Shown: positions 9,032 to 17,430 of the stretch, one piece after another
How the letters are laid out: each line of letters begins with the position of its first letter
Numbering within the stretch: position 1 is the stretch's first letter
Assembly (NCBI RefSeq): GCF_012328925.1
Contig: NZ_JAAXLS010000052.1
Span: 1 to 46,429 of the forward strand
Direction: 5' to 3'
Length of the DNA: 46,429 nucleotides
DNA from: Amycolatopsis acididurans
GTDB lineage: Bacteria > Actinomycetota > Actinomycetes > Mycobacteriales > Pseudonocardiaceae
Notes under the pieces: generated by a model
Seen by the model: only the letters and a program-made list of their open reading frames with translations
Databases searched by the model: none
Told to the model about the DNA's origin: nothing
Position numbers and translations under genes: made by a program

Positions 9032-10015
9032 GTGGCTCGCGCGATTGACGTCAAGGCCTACGCGAAGGGCGTGCTCGCCGGCGATCGCGGCACGCTGTCA
9101 CGCGCGATCACGCTGGTCGAGTCCAACCGGGCCGATCACCGCAGGCAGGCGCAGGAACTGCTGGTCGAGCTGCTGCCGCACTCCGGCGGCGCACGGCGGG
9201 TCGGTATCACCGGCGTGCCGGGCGTGGGCAAGTCGACGTTCATCGACCAGCTCGGCACCGACCTGACCGAGTCCGGGCACCGGGTCGCGGTGCTGGCCGT
9301 CGACCCGTCGTCCACCCGCACCGGCGGCAGCATCCTCGGCGACAAGACCCGGATGGCGCGGCTGTCGGTCGATCCGGCCGCGTTCATCCGCCCGTCGCCG
9401 ACCTCCGGCACGCTCGGCGGCGTCGCGCGGGCCACCCGCGAGACGATCGTGCTGATGGAGGCGGCCGGGTACGACGTGGTGCTGGTCGAGACCGTCGGCG
9501 TCGGGCAGTCCGAGGTGACCGTCGCGAACATGGTCGACTGTTTCCTCTTCCTGACCCTGGCCCGCACCGGCGACCAGCTGCAGGGCATCAAGAAGGGCGT
9601 GCTGGAGCTGGCCGACGTCATCGCGGTGAACAAGGCCGACGGCGAGCACGAGCGCGACGCCAAACGGGCCGCGCGCGAGCTGGCCGGGGCGCTGCGGATG
9701 ATCTACGGGCCGGACGCGTCGTGGACCCCGCCGGTGCTGACCTGCAGCGGGCTCAACGACATCGGCCTGGACACGGTGTGGCAGCAGATCGAGCGGCACC
9801 GTGCACAGATGGTGGAATCCGGCGAGCTCGAGGCCAAGCGCAAACAGCAGCAGGTCGACTGGACGTGGTCGATGGTGCGCGATCAGCTGCTGGGCAGGCT
9901 GGCCGAGCATCCCGGTGTGCGCGCGGTCGTGCCGGAGGTCGAGCAGGCGGTCCGCGACGGCGAGCTGACCGCCACTTTGGCGGCGCAACGTATTCTGGAT
10001 GCTTTCGGAGCGTGA
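9032..10015 (+). CDS. meaB: Methylmalonyl-CoA mutase-associated GTPase MeaB
   Basis: G3E-family GTPase of 327 residues that chaperones cobalamin loading of the mutase and protects it from inactivation. The Walker A motif GVPGVGKS is at residues 61-68. VDPSSTRTGGSILGDKTRM (the switch/base region) and the Mg-binding VETVGVGQSE follow, and the guanine-specificity motif is VNKAD. The GTG start begins directly after the mutB stop with no gap, so expression is coupled. Length and motif order match the MeaB/ArgK family. Confidence 0.95.
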   Translation: MARAIDVKAYAKGVLAGDRGTLSRAITLVESNRADHRRQAQELLVELLPHSGGARRVGITGVPGVGKSTFIDQLGTDLTESGHRVAVLAVDPSSTRTGGSILGDKTRMARLSVDPAAFIRPSPTSGTLGGVARATRETIVLMEAAGYDVVLVETVGVGQSEVTVANMVDCFLFLTLARTGDQLQGIKKGVLELADVIAVNKADGEHERDAKRAARELAGALRMIYGPDASWTPPVLTCSGLNDIGLDTVWQQIERHRAQMVESGELEAKRKQQQVDWTWSMVRDQLLGRLAEHPGVRAVVPEVEQAVRDGELTATLAAQRILDAFGA

Positions 10016-10068
10016 CTTCGGGTATCTCTCCAGGCACACTGTGCGGTGGTTGTCGAGGGAGGCGAGTC

Positions 10069-10362
10069 GTGACGAAGGTTCGTGCCGTGCTGGCGGGGCT
10101 CATGCTGGGGATGCTGGTGGTGGTCGCCGCCCCCACGGCGGTCGCCGTGGCCGCGCCCGCCGCCGTCGTTTCGGTGCGGACGGGACCGGTCGCCGAGCAG
10201 ACGACCGCACCGCCGGGGCCGCGCATCGACCCGGCCGACAACGCCAAGGCCAACGCCCAGAAGACGAAGAGCAAAATCGTCGTCGGCGTGATCGCCGCGC
10301 TGCTCGCCGTCATCGTCGTCTGGGGTCGCAGCATCCGTAAGAAACGGCGGAAAGCTTCGTAA
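10069..10362 (+). CDS. Small secreted or membrane-tethered protein, function unknown
   Basis: A 97-residue protein starting at GTG with an excellent SD (GAGGGAGGCGA) 5-6 nt upstream. It has an N-terminal signal or anchor segment (about residues 6-30, rich in Leu, Val and Ala), a short hydrophilic stretch (about 35-65, rich in Pro, Thr, Asn and Lys), a second hydrophobic segment (about 68-85) and a basic C-terminus (RKKRRKAS). This is a two-span hairpin with a short external loop, or a processed precursor with a C-terminal anchor. It lies 53 nt after meaB on the same strand and might be co-transcribed with it. I recognise no family. Confidence 0.7.
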   Translation: MTKVRAVLAGLMLGMLVVVAAPTAVAVAAPAAVVSVRTGPVAEQTTAPPGPRIDPADNAKANAQKTKSKIVVGVIAALLAVIVVWGRSIRKKRRKAS

Positions 10363-10392
10363 TAACGCCTCCGACCAGGCGAAAGGTAAATT

Positions 10393-10406
10393 CGCGGACA
10401 TCCGCG
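10393..10406. promoter_or_regulatory. Inverted repeat upstream of the M20 amidohydrolase gene
   Basis: CGCGGA and TCCGCG are separated by 2 nt in the 191-nt gap between the small membrane protein gene and the amidohydrolase gene. It could be an operator or a small hairpin. The rest of the gap shows no clear gene. Confidence 0.25.
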
Positions 10407-10553
10407 TACTGCGAGGCCGAAGTACCCTCTGCCGTTCAACGCAGATCCACTACCGGCCGTCCCCAGAGCCCCGTTCGAACCGTCCACTTGCGCGCTGCAT
10501 GGTGCAGGATTGCGTCAAATGGGTTACGCGCATTTTGCAGACGGAGGTTCGGT

Positions 10554-11852
10554 GTGACCGTGCTCGACTCACGGCGGGAGATTCCCGGCGACCGGGACAG
10601 GCGTAGTGCCTCGATCGGGGTGTCGGACGCGCTGATTACCGCGGATGGCGTCAGCATGGCTCCTGTGACCGACCTCGGTGCGGGCAGAGGACCGTTCTGG
10701 CTGGACGAGGCTCTGAGCCGCGGCGGGGCCGACGTGGTCGCGTGGCGCCGGCACATCCACATGAACCCGGAGCTGTCCCGGCACGAGTTCGCGACGACCG
10801 AGCTGATCTGCTCGGTACTGCGCTCGCTCGGGCTCGAGCCCTCGGTGCTGCCCGGCGGTACCGGCGTGATCTGCGACGTCGGCAGCGGACCGCACTGTGT
10901 GGCGCTGCGGGCCGACATCGACGCGCTGCCGCTGACGGAGGCGACCGGCCTGCCGTATTCCTCCACTGTGGAGGGCGCCGCGCACGCCTGCGGTCATGAC
11001 GCGCACACGGCGATCCTGCTCGGTGCGGCCATGGCGCTGGCCGCCGCGCCCGAGCTGCCGGGCCGGGTCCGGTTGATCTTCCAGCCCGCCGAGGAGGTCA
11101 TGCCCGGCGGTGCGCTCGACGTCATCACGGCAGGCGGGCTCGAAGGCGTGGACAGGATCTTCGGCCTGCACTGCGACCCCCGGGTGCCGGTCGGCCGGAT
11201 CGGCACCCGGATCGGGCCGCTGACCTCCGCCGCGGACCTGATCGAACTGCGGCTGACCTCGCCGGGTGGGCACACCTCGCGGCCGCACCTGACCGCCGAC
11301 CTGGTGCACGCGCTCGGCATGGTGATCACGTCGTTGCCGTCGCTGCTGTCGCGCCGCGTCGACCCGCGGTCCGGCACCGTGCTGGTGTGGGGCGCCGTGC
11401 ACGCCGGTCAGGCGGCCAACGCGGTGCCGCAGGACGGGGTGCTGCGCGGCACGCTGCGCACCGCCGATCACGAGGTCTGGAAGGAACTGGAGCCGCTCGT
11501 CGCGTCGTCGGTGCAGTCCCTGCTCGCGCCCACCGGCGTCGGCGTCGATCTGCAGTACCGGCGTGGCGTCCCCCCGCTGCTCGGCGACGAGGACAGCACG
11601 GCGCTGCTGCGCGCCGGGGTCGGCGCCGCGCTCGGCGAGGACGCGCTGACCGGCACCGAGCAGTCGTCCGGTGGCGAGGACTTCGCCTGGTACCTCGAGC
11701 ACGTCCACGGCTCGTTCGCGCGGCTGGGTGTCTGGTCGGGCGAGGGTGAGATGCGTGACCTGCACCGGCCCACGTTCGAACTCGACGAACGGGCGCTCGC
11801 GGTCGGCATCCGCGTGATGGTGCACACGGCGCTGGCCGCACTGGCCGCCTGA
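10554..11852 (+). CDS. M20-family metal-dependent amidohydrolase (aminoacylase/AmiA-AmiB type)
   Basis: Zinc-dependent amidohydrolase of the M20D group (N-acyl amino acid or aminobenzoyl-glutamate hydrolases). From the GTG at 10554 (432 residues; ACGGAGG is the SD): RRHIHMNPELS at about 65-75, RADIDALPL at 119-127, metal motif HACGHDAHT at 144-152, catalytic QPAEE at 177-181, GLHCDP, and the dimerisation-domain SPGGHTSRP. The first 45 or so residues look unstructured, so an alternative ATG at 10656 is possible. The mycobacterial counterparts amiA1/amiB1 lie between punA and lpdA, as this gene does. The true substrate is unknown. Confidence 0.88.
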   Translation: MTVLDSRREIPGDRDRRSASIGVSDALITADGVSMAPVTDLGAGRGPFWLDEALSRGGADVVAWRRHIHMNPELSRHEFATTELICSVLRSLGLEPSVLPGGTGVICDVGSGPHCVALRADIDALPLTEATGLPYSSTVEGAAHACGHDAHTAILLGAAMALAAAPELPGRVRLIFQPAEEVMPGGALDVITAGGLEGVDRIFGLHCDPRVPVGRIGTRIGPLTSAADLIELRLTSPGGHTSRPHLTADLVHALGMVITSLPSLLSRRVDPRSGTVLVWGAVHAGQAANAVPQDGVLRGTLRTADHEVWKELEPLVASSVQSLLAPTGVGVDLQYRRGVPPLLGDEDSTALLRAGVGAALGEDALTGTEQSSGGEDFAWYLEHVHGSFARLGVWSGEGEMRDLHRPTFELDERALAVGIRVMVHTALAALAA

Positions 11853-11865
11853 GATCTTCCGCACC

Positions 11866-11895
11866 GGCCCGCGGGTCCTCCGGGACTCGCGGGCC
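11866..11895. terminator. Hairpin after the M20 amidohydrolase gene
   Basis: A 13-bp stem (GGCCCGCG-GGTCC against GGACT-CGCGGGCC, one G-U pair) with a TCCG tetraloop, starting 13 nt after the stop codon. It has no T-run, so it is a GC-hairpin type terminator common in actinomycetes. It may also serve the convergent gene ending at 11939. Confidence 0.7.
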
Positions 11896-11909
11896 TTGTC
11901 GCGCACGAG

Positions 11910-11937
11910 TTATCCACATGTGCGCGAGTTATCCACA
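11910..11937 (+). promoter_or_regulatory. Two tandem DnaA-box-like sites (TTATCCACA)
   Basis: Two identical 9-mers TTATCCACA, at 11910-11918 and 11929-11937, are in the same orientation with a 19-bp period. Each is embedded in a longer GAGTTATCCACA context. They match the consensus high-affinity DnaA box and lie between two convergent genes. No AT-rich unwinding region or dnaA/dnaN gene is nearby, so this is not the chromosomal origin. Confidence 0.6.
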
Positions 11938-11938
11938 G

Positions 11939-12397
11939 CTACGTGGCGATGCCCCGGCAGGGCCGTGTCCGCAGATCGTCCACATAGTCCTGCGGGGCTC
12001 CCGCCGCCTCCGCGGCGTCGGCGAGCACGCCGAGGTAGCGCGCGGAGGGCAGCCCGCCCTCGTAGGCGTCCAGCACGTACAGCCAGGCCAGGACCGAGCC
12101 CTCCATCGTCTGCACACGCAGGCGGATCTTGTTGTGCAGCCCGAGCTCACCGCCTTCCCAGCGGTCGAGCTGCGTCTCGTCGAGCGAGGTCACGTCGTAG
12201 AGCACGACGAAGACCCGTGATCCCGGGTCTTCGACGATCGTGGCCAGGGCACCCTCCCAGCCGATGTCCTCGCCGCCGAACGTCAACCGCCAGCCTTCCA
12301 GCCAGCCGGTGCCCGCCATCGGCGAGTGCGGGGCACGCTCCATCATCTGAGCGGGCTCCATGTTGGACCCGTAAGCGGCATACAACGGCACGGCCAC
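11939..12397 (-). CDS. Gamma-glutamylcyclotransferase-like (AIG2/GGCT fold) protein
   Basis: A 152-residue cytosolic protein starting at GTG. It begins with the fold signature AAYGSNM (Tyr9-Asn12), a phosphate/substrate-binding loop of the gamma-glutamylcyclotransferase superfamily, and ends with the LGVLADAAEAAG helix common to actinobacterial members. Family enzymes release 5-oxoproline from gamma-glutamyl compounds; the substrate here is unknown, and actinomycetes use mycothiol rather than glutathione. It is divergent from lpdA, with 89 nt between the starts, and convergent with the amidohydrolase gene. The mycobacterial lpdA neighbour Rv3304 appears to be the counterpart (from memory). 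Confidence 0.8.
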   Translation of the reverse strand: MAVPLYAAYGSNMEPAQMMERAPHSPMAGTGWLEGWRLTFGGEDIGWEGALATIVEDPGSRVFVVLYDVTSLDETQLDRWEGGELGLHNKIRLRVQTMEGSVLAWLYVLDAYEGGLPSARYLGVLADAAEAAGAPQDYVDDLRTRPCRGIAT

Positions 12398-12486
12398 AGC
12401 CTAGCGACCCGCGGCTCCCCCGACCGGATGTACTCCAGGTGTGCCCTCCTAAGGTGGACATGAGCGGCGCGACGAGGAGGAATGAC

Positions 12487-13890
12487 GTGACCAGGATCGT
12501 GATCATGGGCGGGGGCCCCGCCGGCTACGAGGCGGCTTTGGTGGCCGCCCAGCACGGCGCGAACGTCACGGTCGTCGAACGGGACGGGCTCGGGGGCGCA
12601 TGCGTGCTCTACGACTGCGTCCCGTCCAAGACGTTCATCGCGTCCTCCGGTGCGCGCGCGAGCATGCACGGCCTGGCCGAGCTGGGCATCGTCACCGACA
12701 TGGCCGAGACGAGCATCGACCTGCGCACCGTGCAAGGCCGGGTCAAGGGCCTCGCGCTGGCCCAGTCCGCCGACATCCGCGCGCGGGTGCAGCGCGAAGG
12801 TGTGCGGGTGATCACCGGTGAGGCGCGGTTCGCCGACGAGGAGCCGGGCCTGGCCACCCACAAGGTCCGCGTCACGCCGCGTTCGGGTGAGCCGGAGCTG
12901 CTCGACGCCGACGTCGTGTTGATCGCCACCGGTGCCACCCCCCGCGTGCTGCCGGGCGCGGTGCCCGACGGCGAGCGCATCCTCGACTGGCGCCAGCTCT
13001 ACGACCTGCGTGAGCTGCCCGAACATCTCGCGGTCATCGGATCCGGTGTGACCGGCGCCGAGTTCGCCTCCGCGTACACCGAAATGGGCGTCAAGGTCAC
13101 CGTCGTGTCCAGCCGCGACCGCGTCCTCCCACACGAGGACGCCGACGCGGCCGCCGTGCTGGAGGAGGTCTTTTCCCAGCGCGGCACCGCCGTGGCCAAG
13201 CACGCGCGCGCCGACAAGGTGGAACGCACCGAGAAGGGCGTGGCGGTGCACCTCACCGACGGTCGCGTGATCGAGGCCAGTCACGCGCTGATGACCGTCG
13301 GCTCGATCCCCAACACCCAGGACATCGGCCTCGAGCGCGTCGGCATCGAGCCGGGGCCCGGCGGTTTCATCACCGTCGACCGCGTGTCCCGCACCAGCGT
13401 TCCCGGCGTGTACGCGGCGGGCGACTGCACCGGAGTGCTGATGCTCGCCTCGGTCGCGAGCATGCAGGGCCGCATCGCGATGTGGCACGCGCTGGGCGAG
13501 GGCGTCGCGCCGATCAAGCTCAAGACGGTCGCGGCGAACGTGTTCACCCACCCCGAGATCGCGACCGTGGGCATTTCGCAGCAGGCGATCGACTCCGGCG
13601 AGGTACCGGCCCGCACGATCATGCTGCCGCTGGCGACCAACGCCCGCGCCAAGATGGAAGGCCTGCGGCGCGGTTTCGTGAAGCTGTTCTGCCGGCCCGC
13701 GACGGGCGTGGTCGTCGGTGGCGTGGTCGTCGCGCCGACCGCGAGCGAACTGATCCTGCCGATCGCGCTCGCCGTGCAGAACCAGCTGACGGTCGAACAC
13801 CTCGCGCTGACGTTCTCGGTGTACCCGTCGCTGTCCGGGTCGATCACCGAGGCGGGCCGCCAGCTGATGCGTCACGACGACCTGGACTGA
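12487..13890 (+). CDS. lpdA: NAD(P)H quinone reductase LpdA-like flavoprotein (pyridine nucleotide-disulfide oxidoreductase)
   Basis: FAD-dependent two-dinucleotide-fold enzyme of 467 residues. GTG start with GAGGAGG as SD. FAD motif GGGPAGYEAAL (8-18), NAD(P) motif GSGVTGAEF, FAD phosphate motif YAAGDCTG, C-terminal interface domain with TFSVYPSLSGSITEA. It follows mycobacterial LpdA (Rv3303c) closely (DCVPSKTFIAS, TNARAKM, SGSITEA). Unlike that protein as I remember it, both redox-type cysteines are present (Cys39-VLYD-Cys44), whereas the HxxxxE acid-base pair of lipoamide dehydrogenases is replaced by YPSLS. The lost His argues against true lipoamide dehydrogenase activity and for a quinone or stress-related reductase. 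Confidence 0.9.
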   Translation: MTRIVIMGGGPAGYEAALVAAQHGANVTVVERDGLGGACVLYDCVPSKTFIASSGARASMHGLAELGIVTDMAETSIDLRTVQGRVKGLALAQSADIRARVQREGVRVITGEARFADEEPGLATHKVRVTPRSGEPELLDADVVLIATGATPRVLPGAVPDGERILDWRQLYDLRELPEHLAVIGSGVTGAEFASAYTEMGVKVTVVSSRDRVLPHEDADAAAVLEEVFSQRGTAVAKHARADKVERTEKGVAVHLTDGRVIEASHALMTVGSIPNTQDIGLERVGIEPGPGGFITVDRVSRTSVPGVYAAGDCTGVLMLASVASMQGRIAMWHALGEGVAPIKLKTVAANVFTHPEIATVGISQQAIDSGEVPARTIMLPLATNARAKMEGLRRGFVKLFCRPATGVVVGGVVVAPTASELILPIALAVQNQLTVEHLALTFSVYPSLSGSITEAGRQLMRHDDLD

Positions 13891-13909
13891 CCGTCCATTG
13901 TGGAACTGA

Positions 13910-13930
13910 GCCCCGAACCGGGCCGTTTTT
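13910..13930 (+). terminator. Weak terminator after lpdA
   Basis: A short GCCC/GGGC stem with a 6-nt loop (13910-13923), followed by CCG and TTTTT (13926-13930). It lies 20 nt after the lpdA stop. The stem is short, so termination may be partial. Confidence 0.4.
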
Positions 13931-13991
13931 GTCAGACCCTGGTGCGACACTCGTGAGCGCCATCACAGGCACCACGAGAACAGGAGCTGAC

Positions 13992-14765
13992 ATGACTATT
14001 CGTGACACCGCATGGCCCGAGGGCACGCCCTGCTGGGCCGACGTCATGGCCGCAGACCCGAAGCGCGCGGCGGAGTTCTACCGCGCGTTGCTCGGCTGGG
14101 AGATCGAGGACCAGGGCGAGGACTACGGGCACTACCTGATCGCGTCGGTGGAGGGAAGAGCCGCGGCGGCGATAGGCCCGAAACCACCAGGAACGGACGT
14201 TCCGTCGGTGTGGACGACCTACCTCGCGGTCGCGGACGCCGACAAGACCGCCGCCAAGATCACCGAAGCGGGCGGGCAGCTGGCGATGCCGCCCGGCGAT
14301 GTGGGGGAGGCGGGCCGGATGGCGATCGGCGTCGACCCGACGGGCGCCGCTTTCGGTATCTGGCAGACCAAGCAGAGCCAGGGCGCCGGAATCGCCAACG
14401 TGCCGAGCACCATGGTCTGGAACGAATGCATGACCCACGACTTCGAGGGCGCGAAGGCCTTCTACGCCGAGGTTTTCGGTTACCGGCTGGACGACATCTC
14501 CGCGGAGGGGTTCAGCTACGTCACCCTGAACGTCGGTGACCAGACGGTAGGCGGTCTCGGTGCCTGGCCCGCCGGGGTGCCGGCGGACGTTCCGGCCCAG
14601 TGGATCACCTACTTCGGCGTCTCCGACACCGACGCGGCTGTGGCGAAGGTGGTCGAGCTGGGCGGCACGGTCACGGGCGAGGCCAAGGACTCGCCGTACG
14701 GGCGGCTGGCACAGGTGACCGACAACCAGGGGGTGCCGTTCTCGGTGATCTCCGTGCCTGGGTGA
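13992..14765 (+). CDS. VOC-superfamily protein with two glyoxalase-like domains
   Basis: A 257-residue protein made of two vicinal-oxygen-chelate modules: the first starts at PCWADVMAADPKRAAEFY (about residues 12-29), the second at MVWNECMTHDFEGAKAFYAEVFG (about 140-162). Such bidomain proteins resemble the CFP30B/SgaA-type hydroxylases and resistance proteins of actinomycetes. Metal-binding residues are not conserved well enough to name a reaction. The ATG is preceded by an AGGAGCTGAC SD. It follows lpdA by 101 nt but has its own spacing and is probably a separate unit. Substrate unknown. Confidence 0.85.
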   Translation: MTIRDTAWPEGTPCWADVMAADPKRAAEFYRALLGWEIEDQGEDYGHYLIASVEGRAAAAIGPKPPGTDVPSVWTTYLAVADADKTAAKITEAGGQLAMPPGDVGEAGRMAIGVDPTGAAFGIWQTKQSQGAGIANVPSTMVWNECMTHDFEGAKAFYAEVFGYRLDDISAEGFSYVTLNVGDQTVGGLGAWPAGVPADVPAQWITYFGVSDTDAAVAKVVELGGTVTGEAKDSPYGRLAQVTDNQGVPFSVISVPG

Positions 14766-14851
14766 TCTCCGCGCCTGGTGATTCCGGGATTTCGGTCATC
14801 ACCGGGTGACCGCCTTCCGCGGGGCACCCACACAACGACAGCCGAACAAGG

Positions 14852-14887
14852 AAAAGCGGACCCGCGCATTCTCAGGCGCGGGCCCGC
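14852..14887 (-). terminator. Intrinsic terminator of the glpF-glpK operon
   Basis: A 12-bp GC-rich stem with one mismatch (14856-14867 against 14876-14887) and an 8-nt loop lies 28 nt beyond the glpK stop. On the minus strand it is followed by TTTTCC, giving a standard terminator. Confidence 0.8.
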
Positions 14888-14915
14888 CTCCAGCGAACGA
14901 GAAATCCGGTGATGT

Positions 14916-16448
14916 CTATTCGACCCAGCCGAAAGTCTTCGTGACGGCCTTCTTCCAGTTGCGGTACTGGGCCTCGCGGGTGCCCTCGTCCATAGTGGGC
15001 GTCCATTCCTTGTCCTGCGCCCAGTTGTTCCGGATGTCGTCCTCGCTCGCCCAGAACCCGACGGCGAGCCCCGCCGCGTAGGCGGCACCGAGCGCGGTGG
15101 TCTCGTTGACCACCGGCCGGATCACGGGCACACCGAGGATGTCGGCCTGGAACTGCATCAGGAGTTCGTTGACGACCATGCCGCCGTCGACCTTGAGCGA
15201 TTTCAGCGGCACCCCGGAGTCGGCGTTCATGGCCTCGATGACCTCCCGCGACTGGAACGCGGTCGCCTCCAGCACCGCCCGCGCCAGATGCCCCTTGTTC
15301 ACGTACCGGGTGAGCCCGACGATCGCGCCGCGCGCGTCGGAACGCCAGTAAGGAGCGAAAAGGCCCGAAAAAGCCGGAACGAAATACGCGCCACCGTTGT
15401 CTTCAACGGTCTTCGCGTGCTGCTCGATTTCGGCGGCCGTGGCGATCATGCCGAGGTTGTCGCGCAGCCACTGCACCAGCGATCCGGTCACCGCGATGGA
15501 ACCTTCCAGCGCGTAAACCGTGTCGTTCGAGCCGATCTTGTAGCAGACCGTGGTCAGCAACCCGTTCTGCGACATGACCTTCTCGGTGCCCGTGTTGAGC
15601 AGCACGAAGTTACCCGTGCCGTAGGTGTTCTTGGCCTCGCCGGGGGACAGGCACGCCTGGCCGAACGTGGCCGCCTGCTGATCGCCGAGGATCCCGGCGA
15701 TCGGTACGCCGGCGAGCACGCCACGCTCGCGCACCCGCGCGTACTCCTCCGAGGAGGAGCGGATCTCGGGCAGCATCGACATCGGAATTCCCATTTCCGC
15801 GGCGATGTCGGCGTTCCAGGACAACGTGTCCAGGTCCATCAGCAGGGTGCGGGAGGCGTTCGTCGGGTCGGTGACGTGCAGGCCGCCGTCCGGGCCGCCG
15901 GTCATGTTCCACAGCACCCAGGTGTCCATGTTGCCGAACAGCAGGTCACCCGCTTCGGCGCGCTCCCGCACACCGTCCACATTGTCCAGAATCCACTTGA
16001 TCTTGGGGCCGGAGAAGTAGGTGGCCAGCGGCAGGCCGGTCGTGGCGCGGTAACGCTCCTGCCCGCTGCCGCCCGCGGCCGTGCTGCCCGAAGTGCCGAG
16101 GCGGCCCAGCTCGTGGACGATCTTGTCGGTGCGGGTGTCCTGCCAGACGATCGCGTTGTACACCGGCTTGCCGGTCCTGCGGTCCCACACCAGCGCGGTC
16201 TCACGCTGGTTCGTGATGCCGACGGCGGCGATGTCACTCGCGCGGAGATCGGCCTTGGCGAGGGCGCCCGCCGTGACCGCGCGGGTGTTTTCCCAGATCT
16301 CCTCGCCGTTGTGCTCGACCCAGCCCGCCTGCGGGAAGATCTGCTCGTGCTCGCGTTGATCGGACGCGACGACCCGGCCGGAATGGTCGAAGATCATCGC
16401 GCGGGTCGACGTGGTGCCCTGGTCGATTGCGGCGACATAGGAAGTCAT
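14916..16448 (-). CDS. glpK: Glycerol kinase
   Basis: ATP-dependent phosphorylation of glycerol to glycerol 3-phosphate. The FGGY-family protein of 510 residues has the N-terminal phosphate loop DQGTTSTRAM (9-18), IVWQDTRT, ATP-site GILGDQQAA and TYGTGNFVLLNTG, and KVDGGMVVNELLMQ near residue 410. Full length, all landmarks present. It is the second gene after glpF, 13 nt downstream, and is followed by a terminator. Confidence 0.96.
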   Translation of the reverse strand: MTSYVAAIDQGTTSTRAMIFDHSGRVVASDQREHEQIFPQAGWVEHNGEEIWENTRAVTAGALAKADLRASDIAAVGITNQRETALVWDRRTGKPVYNAIVWQDTRTDKIVHELGRLGTSGSTAAGGSGQERYRATTGLPLATYFSGPKIKWILDNVDGVRERAEAGDLLFGNMDTWVLWNMTGGPDGGLHVTDPTNASRTLLMDLDTLSWNADIAAEMGIPMSMLPEIRSSSEEYARVRERGVLAGVPIAGILGDQQAATFGQACLSPGEAKNTYGTGNFVLLNTGTEKVMSQNGLLTTVCYKIGSNDTVYALEGSIAVTGSLVQWLRDNLGMIATAAEIEQHAKTVEDNGGAYFVPAFSGLFAPYWRSDARGAIVGLTRYVNKGHLARAVLEATAFQSREVIEAMNADSGVPLKSLKVDGGMVVNELLMQFQADILGVPVIRPVVNETTALGAAYAAGLAVGFWASEDDIRNNWAQDKEWTPTMDEGTREAQYRNWKKAVTKTFGWVE

Positions 16449-16461
16449 GGTTTCTCCCTTA

Positions 16462-17211
16462 TCAGGTCAGGTTGTGGACGGCCAGGTAGAGCGCCGCGGC
16501 CAGTGCGCCACCGGCGAGCGGTCCGACGACGGGAACCCACGAGTACCCCCAGTCGGGATTCGCCTTGCCCTTGATCGGCAACAGGAACGCGTAAGCCAGC
16601 CGCGGACCGAGGTCGCGCGCCGGGTTGATCGCGTAACCGGTGGGGCCACCGAGCGAAATACCGATGACCAGCACGACGAAGGAGACACCCGCGTAGCCCA
16701 GCGCGGAGTTGCCGAACTCCGGCACCCCAGCGGTGGGTGCCTTGGCGGTCGGGCTCAACAGGATCCAGCCGACGAGCACGAAAGTGCCGATGATCTCGGT
16801 GACGAGGTTCCACGCCTTGTTCCGGATCTGCGGTGCGGTGGAGAAGATGCCCAGGGTGTTTTCCGGCTCCGGGTGGTCGTCGAACTGGAGTTTGTACACC
16901 GCCCAGCAGAGTACGGCGCCGACGATCGCCCCGGCCAGTTCTCCCGCCATGTACACCGGCACCTTCGACCACGGCGTCTGGCCGGAGATCGCGAGTCCCA
17001 GCGTGACCGCCGGGTTCAGGTGTGCCCCCGTGGGCGAGGCGATGCTGGCGCCTGCGAACACGCCGAAGGCCCAGCCGAACGTGATGAACAGGAAACCCGC
17101 GTTATGCCCGGCGTTCTTGCGTAACACGACATTCGCGACCACGCCGTTTCCCAGCAAGATGAGCACGGCCGTGCCCATCAACTCCCAGACAAAGATCGCA
17201 AGTGAGCTCAT
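16462..17211 (-). CDS. glpF: Glycerol facilitator (MIP/aquaporin family)
   Basis: A 249-residue channel with six membrane spans and the two half-helix motifs NPA at 66-68 (HLNPAVT) and 196-198 (INPARD). The Arg-Asp after the second NPA (NPARD) is typical of glycerol-conducting aquaglyceroporins rather than water channels. The ATG at 17211 has a good SD (AGAGGTGG); an in-frame upstream extension lacks family content and is rejected. First gene of glpF-glpK, divergent from glpD. Confidence 0.93.
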   Translation of the reverse strand: MSSLAIFVWELMGTAVLILLGNGVVANVVLRKNAGHNAGFLFITFGWAFGVFAGASIASPTGAHLNPAVTLGLAISGQTPWSKVPVYMAGELAGAIVGAVLCWAVYKLQFDDHPEPENTLGIFSTAPQIRNKAWNLVTEIIGTFVLVGWILLSPTAKAPTAGVPEFGNSALGYAGVSFVVLVIGISLGGPTGYAINPARDLGPRLAYAFLLPIKGKANPDWGYSWVPVVGPLAGGALAAALYLAVHNLT

Positions 17212-17337
17212 GCCACCTCTTCCCCAACGTCTGTCAAGGACCGGCATGAAGCCCCAGGCGTCTTCGCCAGTCCGCGATCCACACGCACGCTACTTCGTGG
17301 TACGGACCAATCCAAGAGTTTGCCGCTGCAACCGATC

Positions 17338-17355
17338 GGGTGTCAGGGAACACCC
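17338..17355. promoter_or_regulatory. Inverted repeat between glpF and glpD
   Basis: GGGTGT and ACACCC with a 6-nt spacer, in the 219-nt divergent gap between the glpF and glpD starts. It is a candidate operator for a glycerol regulator. No glycerol-regulator gene lies in the window. Confidence 0.35.
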
Positions 17356-17430
17356 TCGTCAACCCGACCGAAGCGGGCGTGCCGTGCCATGCTGGGGGCG
17401 TCACCTGCACCCGTGAGGAGGGAAGCCGGA

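Noticed and set aside
11910..11937. The chromosomal origin
   Set aside because: Only two boxes, no AT-rich region, and no dnaA/dnaN/gyrB genes around.
11896..12486. An N-terminal extension of lpdA by about 200 residues
   Set aside because: The extension is Arg/Pro/Ser-rich and overlaps the cyclotransferase-like gene. The GTG at 12487 has a strong SD and aligns with the family start.
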